This document shows, in pieces, positions 48,612-57,066 of a stretch of 64,000 nt of DNA (position 1 is the first letter of the stretch; every line of letters starts with the position of its first letter). The stretch lies in the NCBI RefSeq assembly GCF_000720635.1, contig NZ_JOCF01000061.1:44031-108030 (forward strand), given 5' to 3'. Below the pieces are notes generated by a model that saw nothing but the letters and a program-made list of their open reading frames with translations, ran no database searches and had not been told where the DNA came from. The DNA is from Streptomyces sp. NRRL WC-3742. GTDB lineage: Bacteria > Actinomycetota > Actinomycetes > Streptomycetales > Streptomycetaceae. The position numbers and the translations under genes were made by a program.

Positions 48612-49327
48612 ACCCGACCGTCGCCAGGTTGACCGTACGCGGCCTGCTGGGCCGCCGCCGCGGCCTCCTGCTGCTGGTGGTCCCCGCGCTGCTGCTGCTG
48701 ATCGCCGCCCTGGCCGCGAGCACGGACGGCGACAAGCTGGACCTCACCGTCAAGATCCTCGGCGACCTCGACCTCGGCACCCTGGTGCCGATCCTGGGCC
48801 TGGTCGTCGGCACCGGCGTGATCGCCACCGAGATCGACGACGGCTCGATCGTCTACCTGCTCGCGAAGCCGCTGCCGCGCTGGCGGATCATCACCACCAA
48901 GCTGGCCGTCGCCGTCGTCACCACCTGGGTGTTCGCCGCCGTCCCGACCCTGATCGCCGGGCTGCTGATGTACGGCACCAAGGACGGGCTGGCGCTCGGC
49001 TACACCGTGGCCGTGCTGGTCTCGGGCGCCGCGTACAGCGCACTGTTCCTGATGCTCGGCGTGATCACCCGGCACGCGGTGGTGGCCGGGCTGGCGTACG
49101 CGCTGGTCTGGGAGGCGCTGGTCGGCAACTACGTCGAGGGCGCCCGGACGCTCAGCATCCAGCAGTGGGGGCGGGCGGTGGCCGAGGCCGTCGCCGGGGA
49201 CACCACCAACCTCAACCCCGCGGTCTCGCTGGGCGCGGGCGTGATCCTGCTGGCGGTGGTCACCGTCGGCGCCACGGCCTTCGCCTCGGTGAAGCTGGCC
49301 GGGCTGACCCTGGCCGCCGAGGAATAG
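48608..49327 (+). CDS. ABC transporter permease, pair 2
   Basis: 239 residues from ATG 48608, with GGGAAGGGG upstream. Six hydrophobic segments, starting with LLLLVVPALLLLIAAL. EIDDGSIVYLLAKPLPRWRI is the ABC-2 type loop also seen in the pair 1 permease. It partners the ATPase ending at 48543. It is the last gene of the four-gene transporter operon, and a hairpin follows. Confidence 0.88.
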   Translation: MNPTVARLTVRGLLGRRRGLLLLVVPALLLLIAALAASTDGDKLDLTVKILGDLDLGTLVPILGLVVGTGVIATEIDDGSIVYLLAKPLPRWRIITTKLAVAVVTTWVFAAVPTLIAGLLMYGTKDGLALGYTVAVLVSGAAYSALFLMLGVITRHAVVAGLAYALVWEALVGNYVEGARTLSIQQWGRAVAEAVAGDTTNLNPAVSLGAGVILLAVVTVGATAFASVKLAGLTLAAEE

Positions 49328-49369
49328 CCGAGGAGCAGCCCGGCCCGTCGTGCGCGGGGCCACCGGGAC

Positions 49370-49392
49370 TAGGGCCTGTCCGGCAGGCCCTA
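49370..49392. terminator. Terminator hairpin between convergent transporters
   Basis: TAGGGCCTG and CAGGCCCTA form a perfect 9-bp stem with a TCCGG loop. It contains the stop codon of the convergent MFS gene. Confidence 0.7.
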
Positions 49393-50637
49393 CAGCGTCC
49401 GGTCGCGCCCCGCGCCCCAGCCGGCCACGCCGACCACGGCGGCCAGCACGAGCATCACCGTCAGCGGAGCCGTCCAGCCGCCGGTCAGCTGGTGCAGCGC
49501 ACCGGCTCCGACCGGGCCCGCCGCCGCGACGACGTAGCCGATCGCCTGCGACATGCCGCCCAGCTGGGCGGCCCCGGCCGCGGAGCCGGTTCGCAGCACG
49601 ATGAACGCCAGGCCCAGGCCCAGCGAGCCGCCCTGGGCGACCCCGAGGATCGCCGCCGCCACCCAGGCGCCGGAGACCGGAGCCGCCAGCAGCACGGCGA
49701 TGCCCAGCCCGTTCAGCGCCGCCATCGTGACGGCCAGCCCGCGCTGGCGGGTCATCCGGCCGGCCAGCAGCGGCACCAGGAAGGCGCCCACGACCTGCAG
49801 CAGGTTGGAGAAGGCGAAGGCCAGCGCGGCCTGGCCGCGCTCCATGCCCTGGTCGGCCAGGATGGTCGGCATCCAGGCGACGACGATGTAGACCAGCAGC
49901 GACGAGATGCCCATGAAGAGGCTGATCTGCCAGGCCAGCGGCGTCCTCCACAGCCCCGCGATCGGCTTGCCGGGCTGGACGGCGGCCACCCGCGCCTGCT
50001 CCTCGGCCCGCTCCTGCCGCGAGCGCAGCACCTGCGGCAGCCAGGCCACCGCGGCGACGACGGCGAGCAGCGACCAGACGCCCAGCGAGGCTTCCCAGCC
50101 GCCGCCGAGCGCGTGCTCCAGCGGGACGGAGAGCCCTGCGGCCAGGGTCGCGCCGACCAGCATGGTCGTCGAGTAGACGCCGGTCATCGTCGCCGCGCGG
50201 TCCGGGAACTCCCGCTTGACCAGGCCCGGCATCGACACGTTCAGCACCGCGATCGCCACGCCGATCACCATGCAGCCCAGATAGAGCGCGTACACCGAGG
50301 GCAGCACCCGCAGCAGCACGCCCGCGCCCAGCACCAGCACGGCGCCCAGGACGACGCGCTCGGCGCCGAAGCGGCGGGTCAGTCGGGGCGTGAGCGGCGC
50401 GCCGACGCCCTGGAACAGCACCGGCACGGTGGTGATCAGCCCGCTGGCGGTGGCCGAGAGGCCGAAGGTGCGCTGGATCTCGGCGACCATCGGCGAGACG
50501 GCCGCGAGGCAGGCGCGCATGTTGAGCGCGACCAGCAGGATGCCGGTCAGCAGCAGCGCGGGGTGGGCCAGCCGGGAGCGGACGGGGAGCGCGGCGGAGG
50601 TGGTGACCACCGGCTGCTGGGCACGGGTGACGGCCAT
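49390..50637 (-). CDS. CynX/NimT-type MFS transporter
   Basis: 415 residues from ATG 50637. Twelve membrane segments are visible, with N-terminal LVALNMRACLAAVSP, a motif typical of the CynX/NimT cyanate/nitroimidazole-like transporters, and LTPRLTRRFGAERVV in place of motif A. The central loop is charged (RQERAEEQARVAA). These carriers move small anions or nitro compounds. The substrate cannot be set. It lies 66 bases downstream of a GntR/FadR regulator on the same strand, so it is probably regulated by it. Confidence 0.88.
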   Translation of the reverse strand: MAVTRAQQPVVTTSAALPVRSRLAHPALLLTGILLVALNMRACLAAVSPMVAEIQRTFGLSATASGLITTVPVLFQGVGAPLTPRLTRRFGAERVVLGAVLVLGAGVLLRVLPSVYALYLGCMVIGVAIAVLNVSMPGLVKREFPDRAATMTGVYSTTMLVGATLAAGLSVPLEHALGGGWEASLGVWSLLAVVAAVAWLPQVLRSRQERAEEQARVAAVQPGKPIAGLWRTPLAWQISLFMGISSLLVYIVVAWMPTILADQGMERGQAALAFAFSNLLQVVGAFLVPLLAGRMTRQRGLAVTMAALNGLGIAVLLAAPVSGAWVAAAILGVAQGGSLGLGLAFIVLRTGSAAGAAQLGGMSQAIGYVVAAAGPVGAGALHQLTGGWTAPLTVMLVLAAVVGVAGWGAGRDRTL

Positions 50638-50703
50638 GGTTGTGCGGTTCTTTCGTGTACGGGGCTTGCTGGCGGACGGCGGAAGGGGGCGGCTCGCGCC
50701 GTC

Positions 50704-51429
50704 CTACTTCCGCGCCGCGATGGCGGCGAGCAGCTGCTCGACGGCTGCGGTGGGCTCGGCGAGCAGCTCGCGACAGGCCGCCTCGGCGCGGTCCGGGTCG
50801 CCGCTCTCGATCGCGTCGACCAGCGCCGCGTGGGTGGCCACGTCCACCTCGGGCATCTCGTGGTCGCCGAAGGCGGTGGTCATCGACTCGCGCACGGAGG
50901 CGCCGAAGTACCGGTACACCTCGGCCAGCGCCGGGTTGTGCGCGGCGTCGACGACGGCGGTGTGGAACTCCAGGTCGTGCTCGACGGTCGCCTCGCGGTT
51001 GGCCCGATCCGGGTTCGCCGCCATGACCTCGGCCTCGCGGGCCAGCGCGGCCCGCATCCGCCGGACGTCCTCGGGGGTGTGCCGCAGCGCGGCCAGCCGG
51101 GCGGCCTCCGCCTCCAGCGCGGCGCGGACCTCCAGGACGTCCCGGACGCCGGAGCGCTGGACGCCCCGCAGGACGGCGGCCGGGTCGCTGGTGGAGCGGA
51201 CGAAGGTGCCCTCGCCCTGGCGCGTGACCAGCATCCCGGCGTGCACCAGCACCCGGATGGCCTCCCGCACGGTGTTGCGGCCGACCCGCAGCTGCTCGGC
51301 GAGCTCGTGCTCGGTCGGGATCTGCGACCCGAGGGGCCAGCTCCCGCCGACCACCTGCGCGCGCAGCTGCTCGATCGCGGTGTCCACCAGGGAGCGCCGC
51401 CCGGCCGCCTGCAGGCTCTCGCCGCTCAT
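50704..51429 (-). CDS. GntR family (FadR subfamily) regulator
   Basis: 241 residues from ATG 51429. A start seven codons upstream is possible but lies outside the conserved part. The N-terminal winged HTH is clear: IPTEHELAEQLRVGRNTVREAIRVL, split by short turns, then MLVTRQGEGTFV. The C-terminal FCD domain is all-helical, with the metal or ligand residues in EHDLEFHTAVVDAAHN and THAALVDAIESGD. FadR-type regulators answer to small acids. It forms an operon with the MFS gene, and 16-bp direct repeats lie just upstream. Confidence 0.92.
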   Translation of the reverse strand: MSGESLQAAGRRSLVDTAIEQLRAQVVGGSWPLGSQIPTEHELAEQLRVGRNTVREAIRVLVHAGMLVTRQGEGTFVRSTSDPAAVLRGVQRSGVRDVLEVRAALEAEAARLAALRHTPEDVRRMRAALAREAEVMAANPDRANREATVEHDLEFHTAVVDAAHNPALAEVYRYFGASVRESMTTAFGDHEMPEVDVATHAALVDAIESGDPDRAEAACRELLAEPTAAVEQLLAAIAARK

Positions 51430-51464
51430 ACCGGGGCTCCCTTCGCACACCGTTCATCGGTCGT

Positions 51465-51503
51465 CGGTCATCCTACAACCGCTTGCCCGGTCATCCTACA
51501 ACC
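51465..51503. promoter_or_regulatory. Direct repeats, likely GntR operator
   Basis: CGGTCATCCTACAACC occurs twice, at 51465-51480 and 51488-51503, 23 bases apart. On the minus strand it reads GGTTGTAGGATGACCG, which resembles FadR-type sites with a TTGTAGGAT core. It sits directly before the GntR gene and in the gap to the SnoaL-like gene. Confidence 0.65.
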
Positions 51504-51521
51504 CCCCTCCATTCGCGGCGA

Positions 51522-52028
51522 TCAGCCGAAGACGGCCTTCGGCTCCCCGGTGAACCAGGTGTTGTCGATGCGCATCCGCCGCACGACCCAGCGGTCGCCG
51601 TCGCGGACCAGCTCCACGTCGTAGGGGTTCTTGAGCAGCGCGTGGACGGCCGGGTCGGCGATCAGCAGGTGCTGGGCCTCCACCAGGGCGGTGAGGCGGG
51701 CGGTGTCGCCGTCGACGACGATCCGGGGGTTGGTGACCTGGTGGGTGGTGTCGATCCGGCCGGTGAACATCGCCAGGATGGTGTCGACGATGAAGTCCCG
51801 GCCGGTCATCAGCGGGGGCTCGCCGCCCCACTTGGCGGCGGCCGGGCGGAAGTCGAGCTCGGCGTCCTCGGAGAAGGCCGAGGCGAACAGCTCCCGGTCC
51901 TTGAGGTCCTGGCCGAGGCCGAAGCGGTAGAGCGCGTCGAGGATCTCCGCGCGGTCGCGCAGCTCGGCGACCACGGCGGCGGTGTCCTGGGCCGGGGCGG
52001 TCAGGGCCTGGGGTGCGGTGACGTACAT
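51522..52028 (-). CDS. SnoaL-like (NTF2 fold) protein
   Basis: 168 residues from ATG 52028, chosen for GAGGAGA 8 bases upstream. A start at 52073 lacks such a site. The cone-like NTF2 fold is suggested by AEILDALYRFGLGQDLKD, then FSEDAELDFRPAA, GRDFIVDTIL and RIDTTHQVTNPRIVVDG. The family includes ring-forming cyclases, dehydratases and non-enzymatic binders, and the His in TTHQVTN matches the SnoaL_4 group. It is divergent from a LysR regulator with an inverted repeat between them, a common regulator/target layout. Confidence 0.8.
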   Translation of the reverse strand: MYVTAPQALTAPAQDTAAVVAELRDRAEILDALYRFGLGQDLKDRELFASAFSEDAELDFRPAAAKWGGEPPLMTGRDFIVDTILAMFTGRIDTTHQVTNPRIVVDGDTARLTALVEAQHLLIADPAVHALLKNPYDVELVRDGDRWVVRRMRIDNTWFTGEPKAVFG

Positions 52029-52123
52029 GATGGACTCTCCTCGGCGGGGGCGGATCTTCCGGTCTTTCGACACCTGTGATCCTTCCGCTCGCCGGACGGG
52101 GCATCAACGCGCTTGTGAGGCAC

Positions 52124-52148
52124 GATCGTTAAGCCCCGGTTGACGATC
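52124..52148. promoter_or_regulatory. Inverted repeat, possible LysR site
   Basis: GATCGTTAA and TTGACGATC pair at 8 of 9 positions around a 7-base spacer. The repeat lies between the SnoaL-like gene and the divergent LysR gene, ending 23 bases before the LysR start. The T-N11-A core is imperfect (G instead of A). Confidence 0.5.
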
Positions 52149-52171
52149 GGCCGGACGGGGGAGGGGCCGGG

Positions 52172-53083
52172 ATGTTGGAGCGGTACGAGGTGGAGGCGTT
52201 CCTGACGCTCGCCGAGGAGCTGCACTTCGGGCGGACGGCGGAGCGGCTGCACGTCTCCACGGCGAGGATCAGCCAGACGATCGCGAAACTGGAGCGCCGG
52301 ATCGGCGTCCCGCTGTTCCACCGCACCAGCCGCCGGGTCCGACTCTCGCCGGCGGGGCTGGAGTTGTACGGGGAGGTCCGGCCCGCCTGGGAGCGGATCG
52401 GCGCCGCCGTCGTGCGGGCGGTGGAGGCCGGGCGGGGCCTGAGCGGGCGGCTGCGGGTCGCCTTCGTCGGCCCGGCGGCGGGCCAGCTGCTGGCGGGCAT
52501 CGCGCAGGAGTTCCGCGAGCGGCACCCGGACTGCGAGGTGCGGCTGCGGGAGGCCCAACTGCCCGAGGTCATGCCGTGGTTGCGCGAGGGCGCGGTCGAA
52601 CTCGCGCTGACCTGCCAGCCGGTGCGCGGGGAGGACGTCGCGGCGGGCCCGGTCCTGGTGCGCGAGGCGCGGATGCTCGCCGTGCCGGCCGGGCACCCGT
52701 TCGCCCGCCGGGGCGCCGTCTCCCTGGCGGAGTTGGGCGGGGTGACGGTGCTGCGGCTGCCCGGGACGCTCAGCGCGGCCGAGGACCGTACGCCGCTGGG
52801 CGGGCTCGGCGGGCTCGGCGGGCTCGGCGGGTTCGGCCCCCTCGGCCCCCTCGGCCCGGAGGCGACGACGTTCAACGAGGCGCTCACCCTGGTGGGCGCG
52901 GGGGAGGGCGTCTTCGAGGTGGGCGCCCACGCCCGGCGGTACTTCGCCCGCCCGGACGTCGCGTACGTGCTCCTCACGGACGCCGAGCCGGTCGAGTGGA
53001 GCCTGGTGTGGCCCGCCGACGGGGCCACCGCCCGGGTCCGGGCCTTCGGAGAGGCCGCCCTCGCCGTGATCGGTCCGGCCTGA
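52172..53083 (+). CDS. LysR-family transcriptional regulator
   Basis: 303 residues from ATG 52172. The N-terminal HTH is standard (VEAFLTLAEELHFG, then STARISQTIAKLE). It is followed by a full substrate-binding domain with RLRVAFVGPAAGQLL and the ELALTCQP strand. This contrasts with the LysR fusion at 41788. Within the second half (about residues 210-227) a Gly/Leu/Pro-rich stretch is encoded by a 9-bp minisatellite, probably in a loop. It is divergent from the SnoaL-like gene, which it probably controls. Confidence 0.92.
   Translation: MLERYEVEAFLTLAEELHFGRTAERLHVSTARISQTIAKLERRIGVPLFHRTSRRVRLSPAGLELYGEVRPAWERIGAAVVRAVEAGRGLSGRLRVAFVGPAAGQLLAGIAQEFRERHPDCEVRLREAQLPEVMPWLREGAVELALTCQPVRGEDVAAGPVLVREARMLAVPAGHPFARRGAVSLAELGGVTVLRLPGTLSAAEDRTPLGGLGGLGGLGGFGPLGPLGPEATTFNEALTLVGAGEGVFEVGAHARRYFARPDVAYVLLTDAEPVEWSLVWPADGATARVRAFGEAALAVIGPA
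52799..52852 (+). repeat. 9-bp minisatellite inside the LysR gene
   Basis: Six 9-bp units: three GGCGGGCTC, one GGCGGGTTC and two GGCCCCCTC. They encode GLG and GPL tripeptides in the effector-binding domain. Units are in frame, so copy changes would alter loop length without a frameshift. Confidence 0.9.
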
Positions 53084-53119
53084 GCGGTGAATGCCGGGCG
53101 TGACTGCCGGGCGGCGTGG

Positions 53120-53974
53120 CTACCGGGCGGGGAAGAGGCGCTCCAGGACGAGGGCGACGCCGTCCTCGTCGTTGCCCGCCGTGACCTCGTCCGCGACGGC
53201 CAGCAGCTCCTCGTGCGCCCCCGCCATGGCCACGCCGTGCGCGGCCCAGCCGAACATCGGGACGTCGTTGGGCATGTCGCCGAAGGCGATGGTGTCGGCC
53301 GCGCGCACGCCCAGGCGGCGGGCGGCGACGGCGAGGCCCGTGGCCTTGGAGAGCCCGAGCGGCAGCAGTTCCACCACGCCGGCCCCGGCCATCACCACGC
53401 CGACCAGCCCGCCGGCCGCGTTGCGGGCGGCCTCCGCGAGGGCGTCGTCGTCGAGGCCCGGGTGCTGGATGTAGAGCTTGCTGACGGGCGAGGCCAGCAG
53501 CTCGTCGCGTTCGACGCGCACCACCGGCAGGTCCGAGCCGATGATCAGCTCGTACCCGGGCCCGGCGAGCACCTGCCCGTCCAGGCCGTCCTGGTTGGCG
53601 GCGACGGCCAGCGGCCCGACCTCGGCCTCGATCTTCTCGATCGCGTGCGCGGCGAGGCGCCGGTCGAGGGTCAGGGAGGTGAGCAGCTTGTGCGCGCCGG
53701 CGTCGTAGACCTGGGCGCCCTGCCCGCAGACCGCTATGCCGGTGTACCCGATCTCGTCGAAGACGGGCCGGGCCCAGACCGCCGAGCGGCCGGTGACGAC
53801 GATGTGGAGCGCGCCCGCGCCGGTGGCCGAGGCCAGGGCGGCGCGGGTGCGCTCGGAGACGGTCTCGGTGCTGGTGAGCAGCGTGCCGTCGAGGTCGGTG
53901 GCGACCAGCCGGTAGGGCAGGTCGCCACCGTTCGCACGCGCGTCGGCCGGGAGGGCGGGGCTGGTGCTGCTCAT
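53120..53974 (-). CDS. HAD-superfamily (Cof type) phosphatase
   Basis: 284 residues from ATG 53974. HAD motifs are complete: DLDGTLL (nucleophile Asp27 and Asp29), VVTGRS, the Lys in GLSKATG and GDMPND. The large C2-type cap lies between motifs 2 and 3. Such enzymes remove phosphate from sugar phosphates or cofactors, and the exact substrate is not predictable. It sits 67 bases downstream of serS on the same strand, the same order as in S. coelicolor as I recall, so it is likely core. Confidence 0.93.
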   Translation of the reverse strand: MSSTSPALPADARANGGDLPYRLVATDLDGTLLTSTETVSERTRAALASATGAGALHIVVTGRSAVWARPVFDEIGYTGIAVCGQGAQVYDAGAHKLLTSLTLDRRLAAHAIEKIEAEVGPLAVAANQDGLDGQVLAGPGYELIIGSDLPVVRVERDELLASPVSKLYIQHPGLDDDALAEAARNAAGGLVGVVMAGAGVVELLPLGLSKATGLAVAARRLGVRAADTIAFGDMPNDVPMFGWAAHGVAMAGAHEELLAVADEVTAGNDEDGVALVLERLFPAR

Positions 53975-54041
53975 GGGCCGTACGTCTCCCGGGTTCTGCG
54001 GATGGAGCCGGTGGAGCTGGTGGAACAGGTGGAGCCGGGGC

Positions 54042-55316
54042 TTACTTGACCGGCTCGAGGACGGTCCGCCCGCCGAGGAAGGGCCGCAGCGCCTCCGGCA
54101 CGACGACCGAGCCGTCGGCCTGCTGGTGGTTCTCCAGGATGGCCACGATGGTGCGCGGGATGGCGACCAGGGTGCCGTTGAGGGTGGCGAGCGGGCGGGT
54201 CCTGCCCTCCTCGCGCATCCGGATGGAGAGCCGGCGGGCCTGGTACTCGGTGGTGTTGGAGGTCGAGGTGACCTCGCGGTACTTGCCCTGGGTGGGGATC
54301 CACGCCTCGATGTCGAACTTGCGGGCCGCCGAGGCGCCGAGGTCGCCGGAGGCGACGTCGATGACCCGGTAGGGCAGCTCGAGGGCGTTGAGGAAGTCCT
54401 TCTCCCACTGGAGCAGGCGGCGGTGCTCGGCCTCCGCCTCCTCCGGAGTGGTGTAGACGAACATCTCCACCTTCTCGAACTGGTGGACGCGGATGATGCC
54501 GCGGGTGTCCTTGCCGTACGTGCCGGCCTCGCGGCGGAAGCAGGAGGAGTACCCGGCGTAGCGCAGCGGCAGCTTGTCGGCGTCGAGGATCTCGTCCATG
54601 TGGTACGCCGCCAGCGGCACCTCGCTGGTGCCGACGAGGTACCGGTCGTCCTCGGCGAGGTGGTAGACGTTCTCGGCGGCCTGGCCGAGGAACCCGGTGC
54701 CGTCCATGGCCGCGGGGCGGACCAGGGTCGGGGTGATCATCGGGATGAAGCCGGCCGCGGTGGCCTGCGCGATGGCCATGTTGACCAGGGCGAGCTCCAA
54801 CAGCGCGCCGACACCGGTCAGGTAGTAGGAGCGGGCGCCGGCGACCTTGGCACCGCGCTCGGTGTCGATGGCGCCGAGGATCTGGCCGAGCTCGACGTGG
54901 TCGCGGGGCTCGAAGCCCTCGGCGGCGAAGTCGCGCGGGGTGCCGATCTCCTCGAGCGTGACGAAGTCCTCCTCGCCACCGATCGGAGCGGCCGGGTCGA
55001 TGAGGTTCGCCAGGGAGCGCAGCAGGCGGTCCGCTTCCTCCTTGGCGGCGCTCTGCTCGGCGTCGGCGGCCTTGACCTCGGCGGCGAGGTCCTTGGTGCG
55101 CTGGAGCAGGGCGGCCTTCTCGTCGCCCTTGGCCTGGGCGACCTGCTTGCCGAGCACCCGCTGCTCGTTGCGCAGTTCGTCGAAGCGACTGCCCGAGGAC
55201 CGGCGCCGTTCGTCGGCGGAGAGGAGGGCGTCGACGACGTCGACGTCCTCGCCACGGACGCGCTGCGAAGCGCGCACTCGGTCAGGGTCCTCACGGAGCA
55301 GGCGAAGGTCAATCAC
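54042..55316 (-). CDS. serS: Seryl-tRNA synthetase
   Basis: 424 residues from GTG 55316 ([14 protein letters not shown]), the normal length and start of bacterial SerRS. An upstream ATG gives a non-conserved extension. The N-terminal coiled-coil arm (about 30-100, rich in Glu/Lys/Ala) binds the tRNA long arm. The class II core shows the motif 2 region with [32 protein letters not shown] and the motif 3 [16 protein letters not shown]. It loads serine on tRNA-Ser and on the selenocysteine tRNA if present. It is divergent from nothing; the 578-base gap to pheA lies upstream. Confidence 0.97.
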   Translation of the reverse strand: MIDLRLLREDPDRVRASQRVRGEDVDVVDALLSADERRRSSGSRFDELRNEQRVLGKQVAQAKGDEKAALLQRTKDLAAEVKAADAEQSAAKEEADRLLRSLANLIDPAAPIGGEEDFVTLEEIGTPRDFAAEGFEPRDHVELGQILGAIDTERGAKVAGARSYYLTGVGALLELALVNMAIAQATAAGFIPMITPTLVRPAAMDGTGFLGQAAENVYHLAEDDRYLVGTSEVPLAAYHMDEILDADKLPLRYAGYSSCFRREAGTYGKDTRGIIRVHQFEKVEMFVYTTPEEAEAEHRRLLQWEKDFLNALELPYRVIDVASGDLGASAARKFDIEAWIPTQGKYREVTSTSNTTEYQARRLSIRMREEGRTRPLATLNGTLVAIPRTIVAILENHQQADGSVVVPEALRPFLGGRTVLEPVK

Positions 55317-55894
55317 AGGCCCTAGCGTACCGGGCGGAGGGTTCCCCACCGGTACCGGATTTCCCCTGGGGATAACTCGGTCCGTCCTGTGGATAACTTC
55401 TGTGGGGAAGTTCGTCGGGGCGGGTTATCCACAGGCTCCGCCCCGAGCCTGTGGAGAGAGGGGGACGGTCACCCTCCGCGAATCCGAACCAGGGAATTGA
55501 GGTTTCAAACCTCACCTGACCCACTCGGGCGAGGGAATTGAAGCACTCGGACGGGTGATTTGCAGGCAAGCGGGTGACTCTGGTCGGATTAGTCATCTCT
55601 GCGACGCAAACCGATGGTCCGACCGGGTCTGGGCAATGGCTATACCGGTTTGTCGACTCGTCCCCAGACCTGTGGATAACTTCCGGCTGTGGACAGCGCG
55701 CGGGCCTGTGGACAGCGGGCCCCGCCCGGGGCGGGCCCTGTGGACGAAGGCGGAACGGACTGCGGGGCCGCGGTGGACTCACGCGACCCCGCTCGATCGC
55801 CGCGATCGAAACCGGTCGAAAACGTCGGGAAAAGCAAGGAAAGACGACAGGCGTCCCTTGGGGGGCGTCCTGGGCGTGACCCGAAAGGCACGCC
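55317..55894. other. Non-coding gap with DnaA-box cluster
   Basis: The only gene-free stretch over 300 bases. It contains three perfect TTATCCACA boxes: 55388-55396 and 55671-55679 on the minus strand, 55425-55433 on the plus strand. Related sites are TGTGGACAG at 55688 and 55707, TGTGGACGA at 55739, and weaker forms near 55400 and 55449. Between them is a perfect palindrome, GAGGTTTCAAACCTC (55499-55513), and a direct repeat AGGGAATTGA (55491 and 55532). No dnaA or dnaN is near, so it is not oriC. DnaA-binding clusters away from oriC that buffer DnaA are known in S. coelicolor. The serS promoter should also lie at its left end. Confidence 0.7.
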
Positions 55895-55895
55895 C
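55872..55895 (-). terminator. Hairpin after pheA
   Basis: GGGCGTG and CACGCCC pair across a 10-base loop immediately after the pheA stop codon, in the direction of pheA transcription. The stem is short, so confidence is moderate. Confidence 0.5.
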
Positions 55896-56836
55896 TAGCT
55901 GTCCGCGCGCCCGTCGAGGCAGCGGGAGAGCCAGTCCGTCGCCTCGGTGAAATCGTCGTCCGAGGTTCCGGGCCGGCGAAGGGTCGAGACCTGCTTGTCG
56001 GCGCGCGGATAGGAGCCGAGGAAGCGCACCTGCGGACAGATCCGCTTGAGGCCCATCATCGCCTCGCCCACCCGGCGCTCGGACAGGTGCCCCTCGCAGT
56101 CGATGAGGAAGCAGTAGCTGCCCAGCCCCTCACCGGTCGGCCGGGACTCGATCCGCATCAGGTTGACCCCGCGCACCGCGAACTCCTGGAGCAGTTCCAG
56201 CAGCGCACCGGGGTGGTCGTCCGGCAGCCAGGCCACCAACGAGGTCTTGTCCGCGCCGGTCGCCGAGGAGATCCGCCCGGGCCGGCCGACCAGGACGAAC
56301 CGGGTGGTCGCCGTCTTGGCGTCGGCGATGTCCTTGACCAGCGGGTCGAGGCCGTAGATCGGCGCCGCGAACTCGCCCGCGAACGCCCCGTCGTAGCGGC
56401 CCTCCGCCACCAGCCGCGCGCCGTCCGCGTTGGAGGCGGCCGACTCCCAGACGGCCTCCGGCAGGTTCGAGGCCATCCAGCGCCGCACCTGCGGCTGGGC
56501 GACGGGGTGGCTGGTGACCGTCCTGATCTCCGACAGCTCGGTGCCCGGCCGCACCAGCAGTGCGAAGGTGATCGGCAGCAGCACCTCGCGGTAGATCATC
56601 AGCGGTGCGCCGGAGGCGAGTTCGTCGTTGGTCGCGGTGACGGCGCCCTCGACGGAGTTCTCGATCGGCACGAACGCCCCGGAGGCGTCCCCGTTGCGCA
56701 CCGCGTCCAGGGTCAGCGCCACCGAGGACAGCGGCACCAGCTCCCGGGTCGCCGCCTCGGGCAGGGTGTGCAGCGCCGCCTCCGTGAACGTGCCGGCCGG
56801 GCCGAGATAGGTGTAGCGCGTGGCCGTGGCCGACAT
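55895..56836 (-). CDS. pheA: Prephenate dehydratase
   Basis: 313 residues from ATG 56836, with GGAGG upstream. It converts prephenate to phenylpyruvate in phenylalanine synthesis. The catalytic PDT domain has YLGPAGTF at the start, the IENSVEGAV segment and the TRF motif (178-180). The C-terminal ACT domain, which binds phenylalanine for feedback control, has GALLELL (210-216) and ESRP (230-233). It is a stand-alone form without chorismate mutase, as usual in actinomycetes. The 230 bases before it hold its ribosome site and, at the far end, the terminator of the dtpA operon. Confidence 0.96.
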   Translation of the reverse strand: MSATATRYTYLGPAGTFTEAALHTLPEAATRELVPLSSVALTLDAVRNGDASGAFVPIENSVEGAVTATNDELASGAPLMIYREVLLPITFALLVRPGTELSEIRTVTSHPVAQPQVRRWMASNLPEAVWESAASNADGARLVAEGRYDGAFAGEFAAPIYGLDPLVKDIADAKTATTRFVLVGRPGRISSATGADKTSLVAWLPDDHPGALLELLQEFAVRGVNLMRIESRPTGEGLGSYCFLIDCEGHLSERRVGEAMMGLKRICPQVRFLGSYPRADKQVSTLRRPGTSDDDFTEATDWLSRCLDGRADS

Positions 56837-57025
56837 TGGACGCCTCCGGAGGTCTCAGCGATCGGAACGAAGAAACGCAAGAAGATGGAACGGAAGAAGG
56901 GGTCCGGCGCCGTGGACCGACCGCCGTCCCCCTCCTGCCACCCTAGCGATTCCGGCCACCCGGAACGGGCCTGTTCCAACGGACGGGACGTGGATGGGAC
57001 AAGGCAGGAAGCGGAGCCCAGGGCG

Positions 57026-57062
57026 TCACTTCCGGATCACGCCGGGCGGGCCCCGAAAGTGA
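57026..57062 (-). terminator. Hairpin after dtpA
   Basis: TCACTTCCGG (57026-57035) and CCGAAAGTGA (57053-57062) pair at 9 of 10 positions, just past the dtpA stop in its direction of transcription. Confidence 0.6.
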
Positions 57063-57066
57063 TGAC

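Noticed and set aside
55491..55541. Phage attachment site
   Set aside because: A short palindrome and a 10-base direct repeat exist, but there is no tRNA gene, integrase or prophage sequence beside them.
55388..55747. Chromosomal or plasmid replication origin
   Set aside because: DnaA boxes are present, but no dnaA, dnaN, rep or par gene lies nearby and the flanking genes are serS and pheA. A titration or regulatory cluster is more likely.
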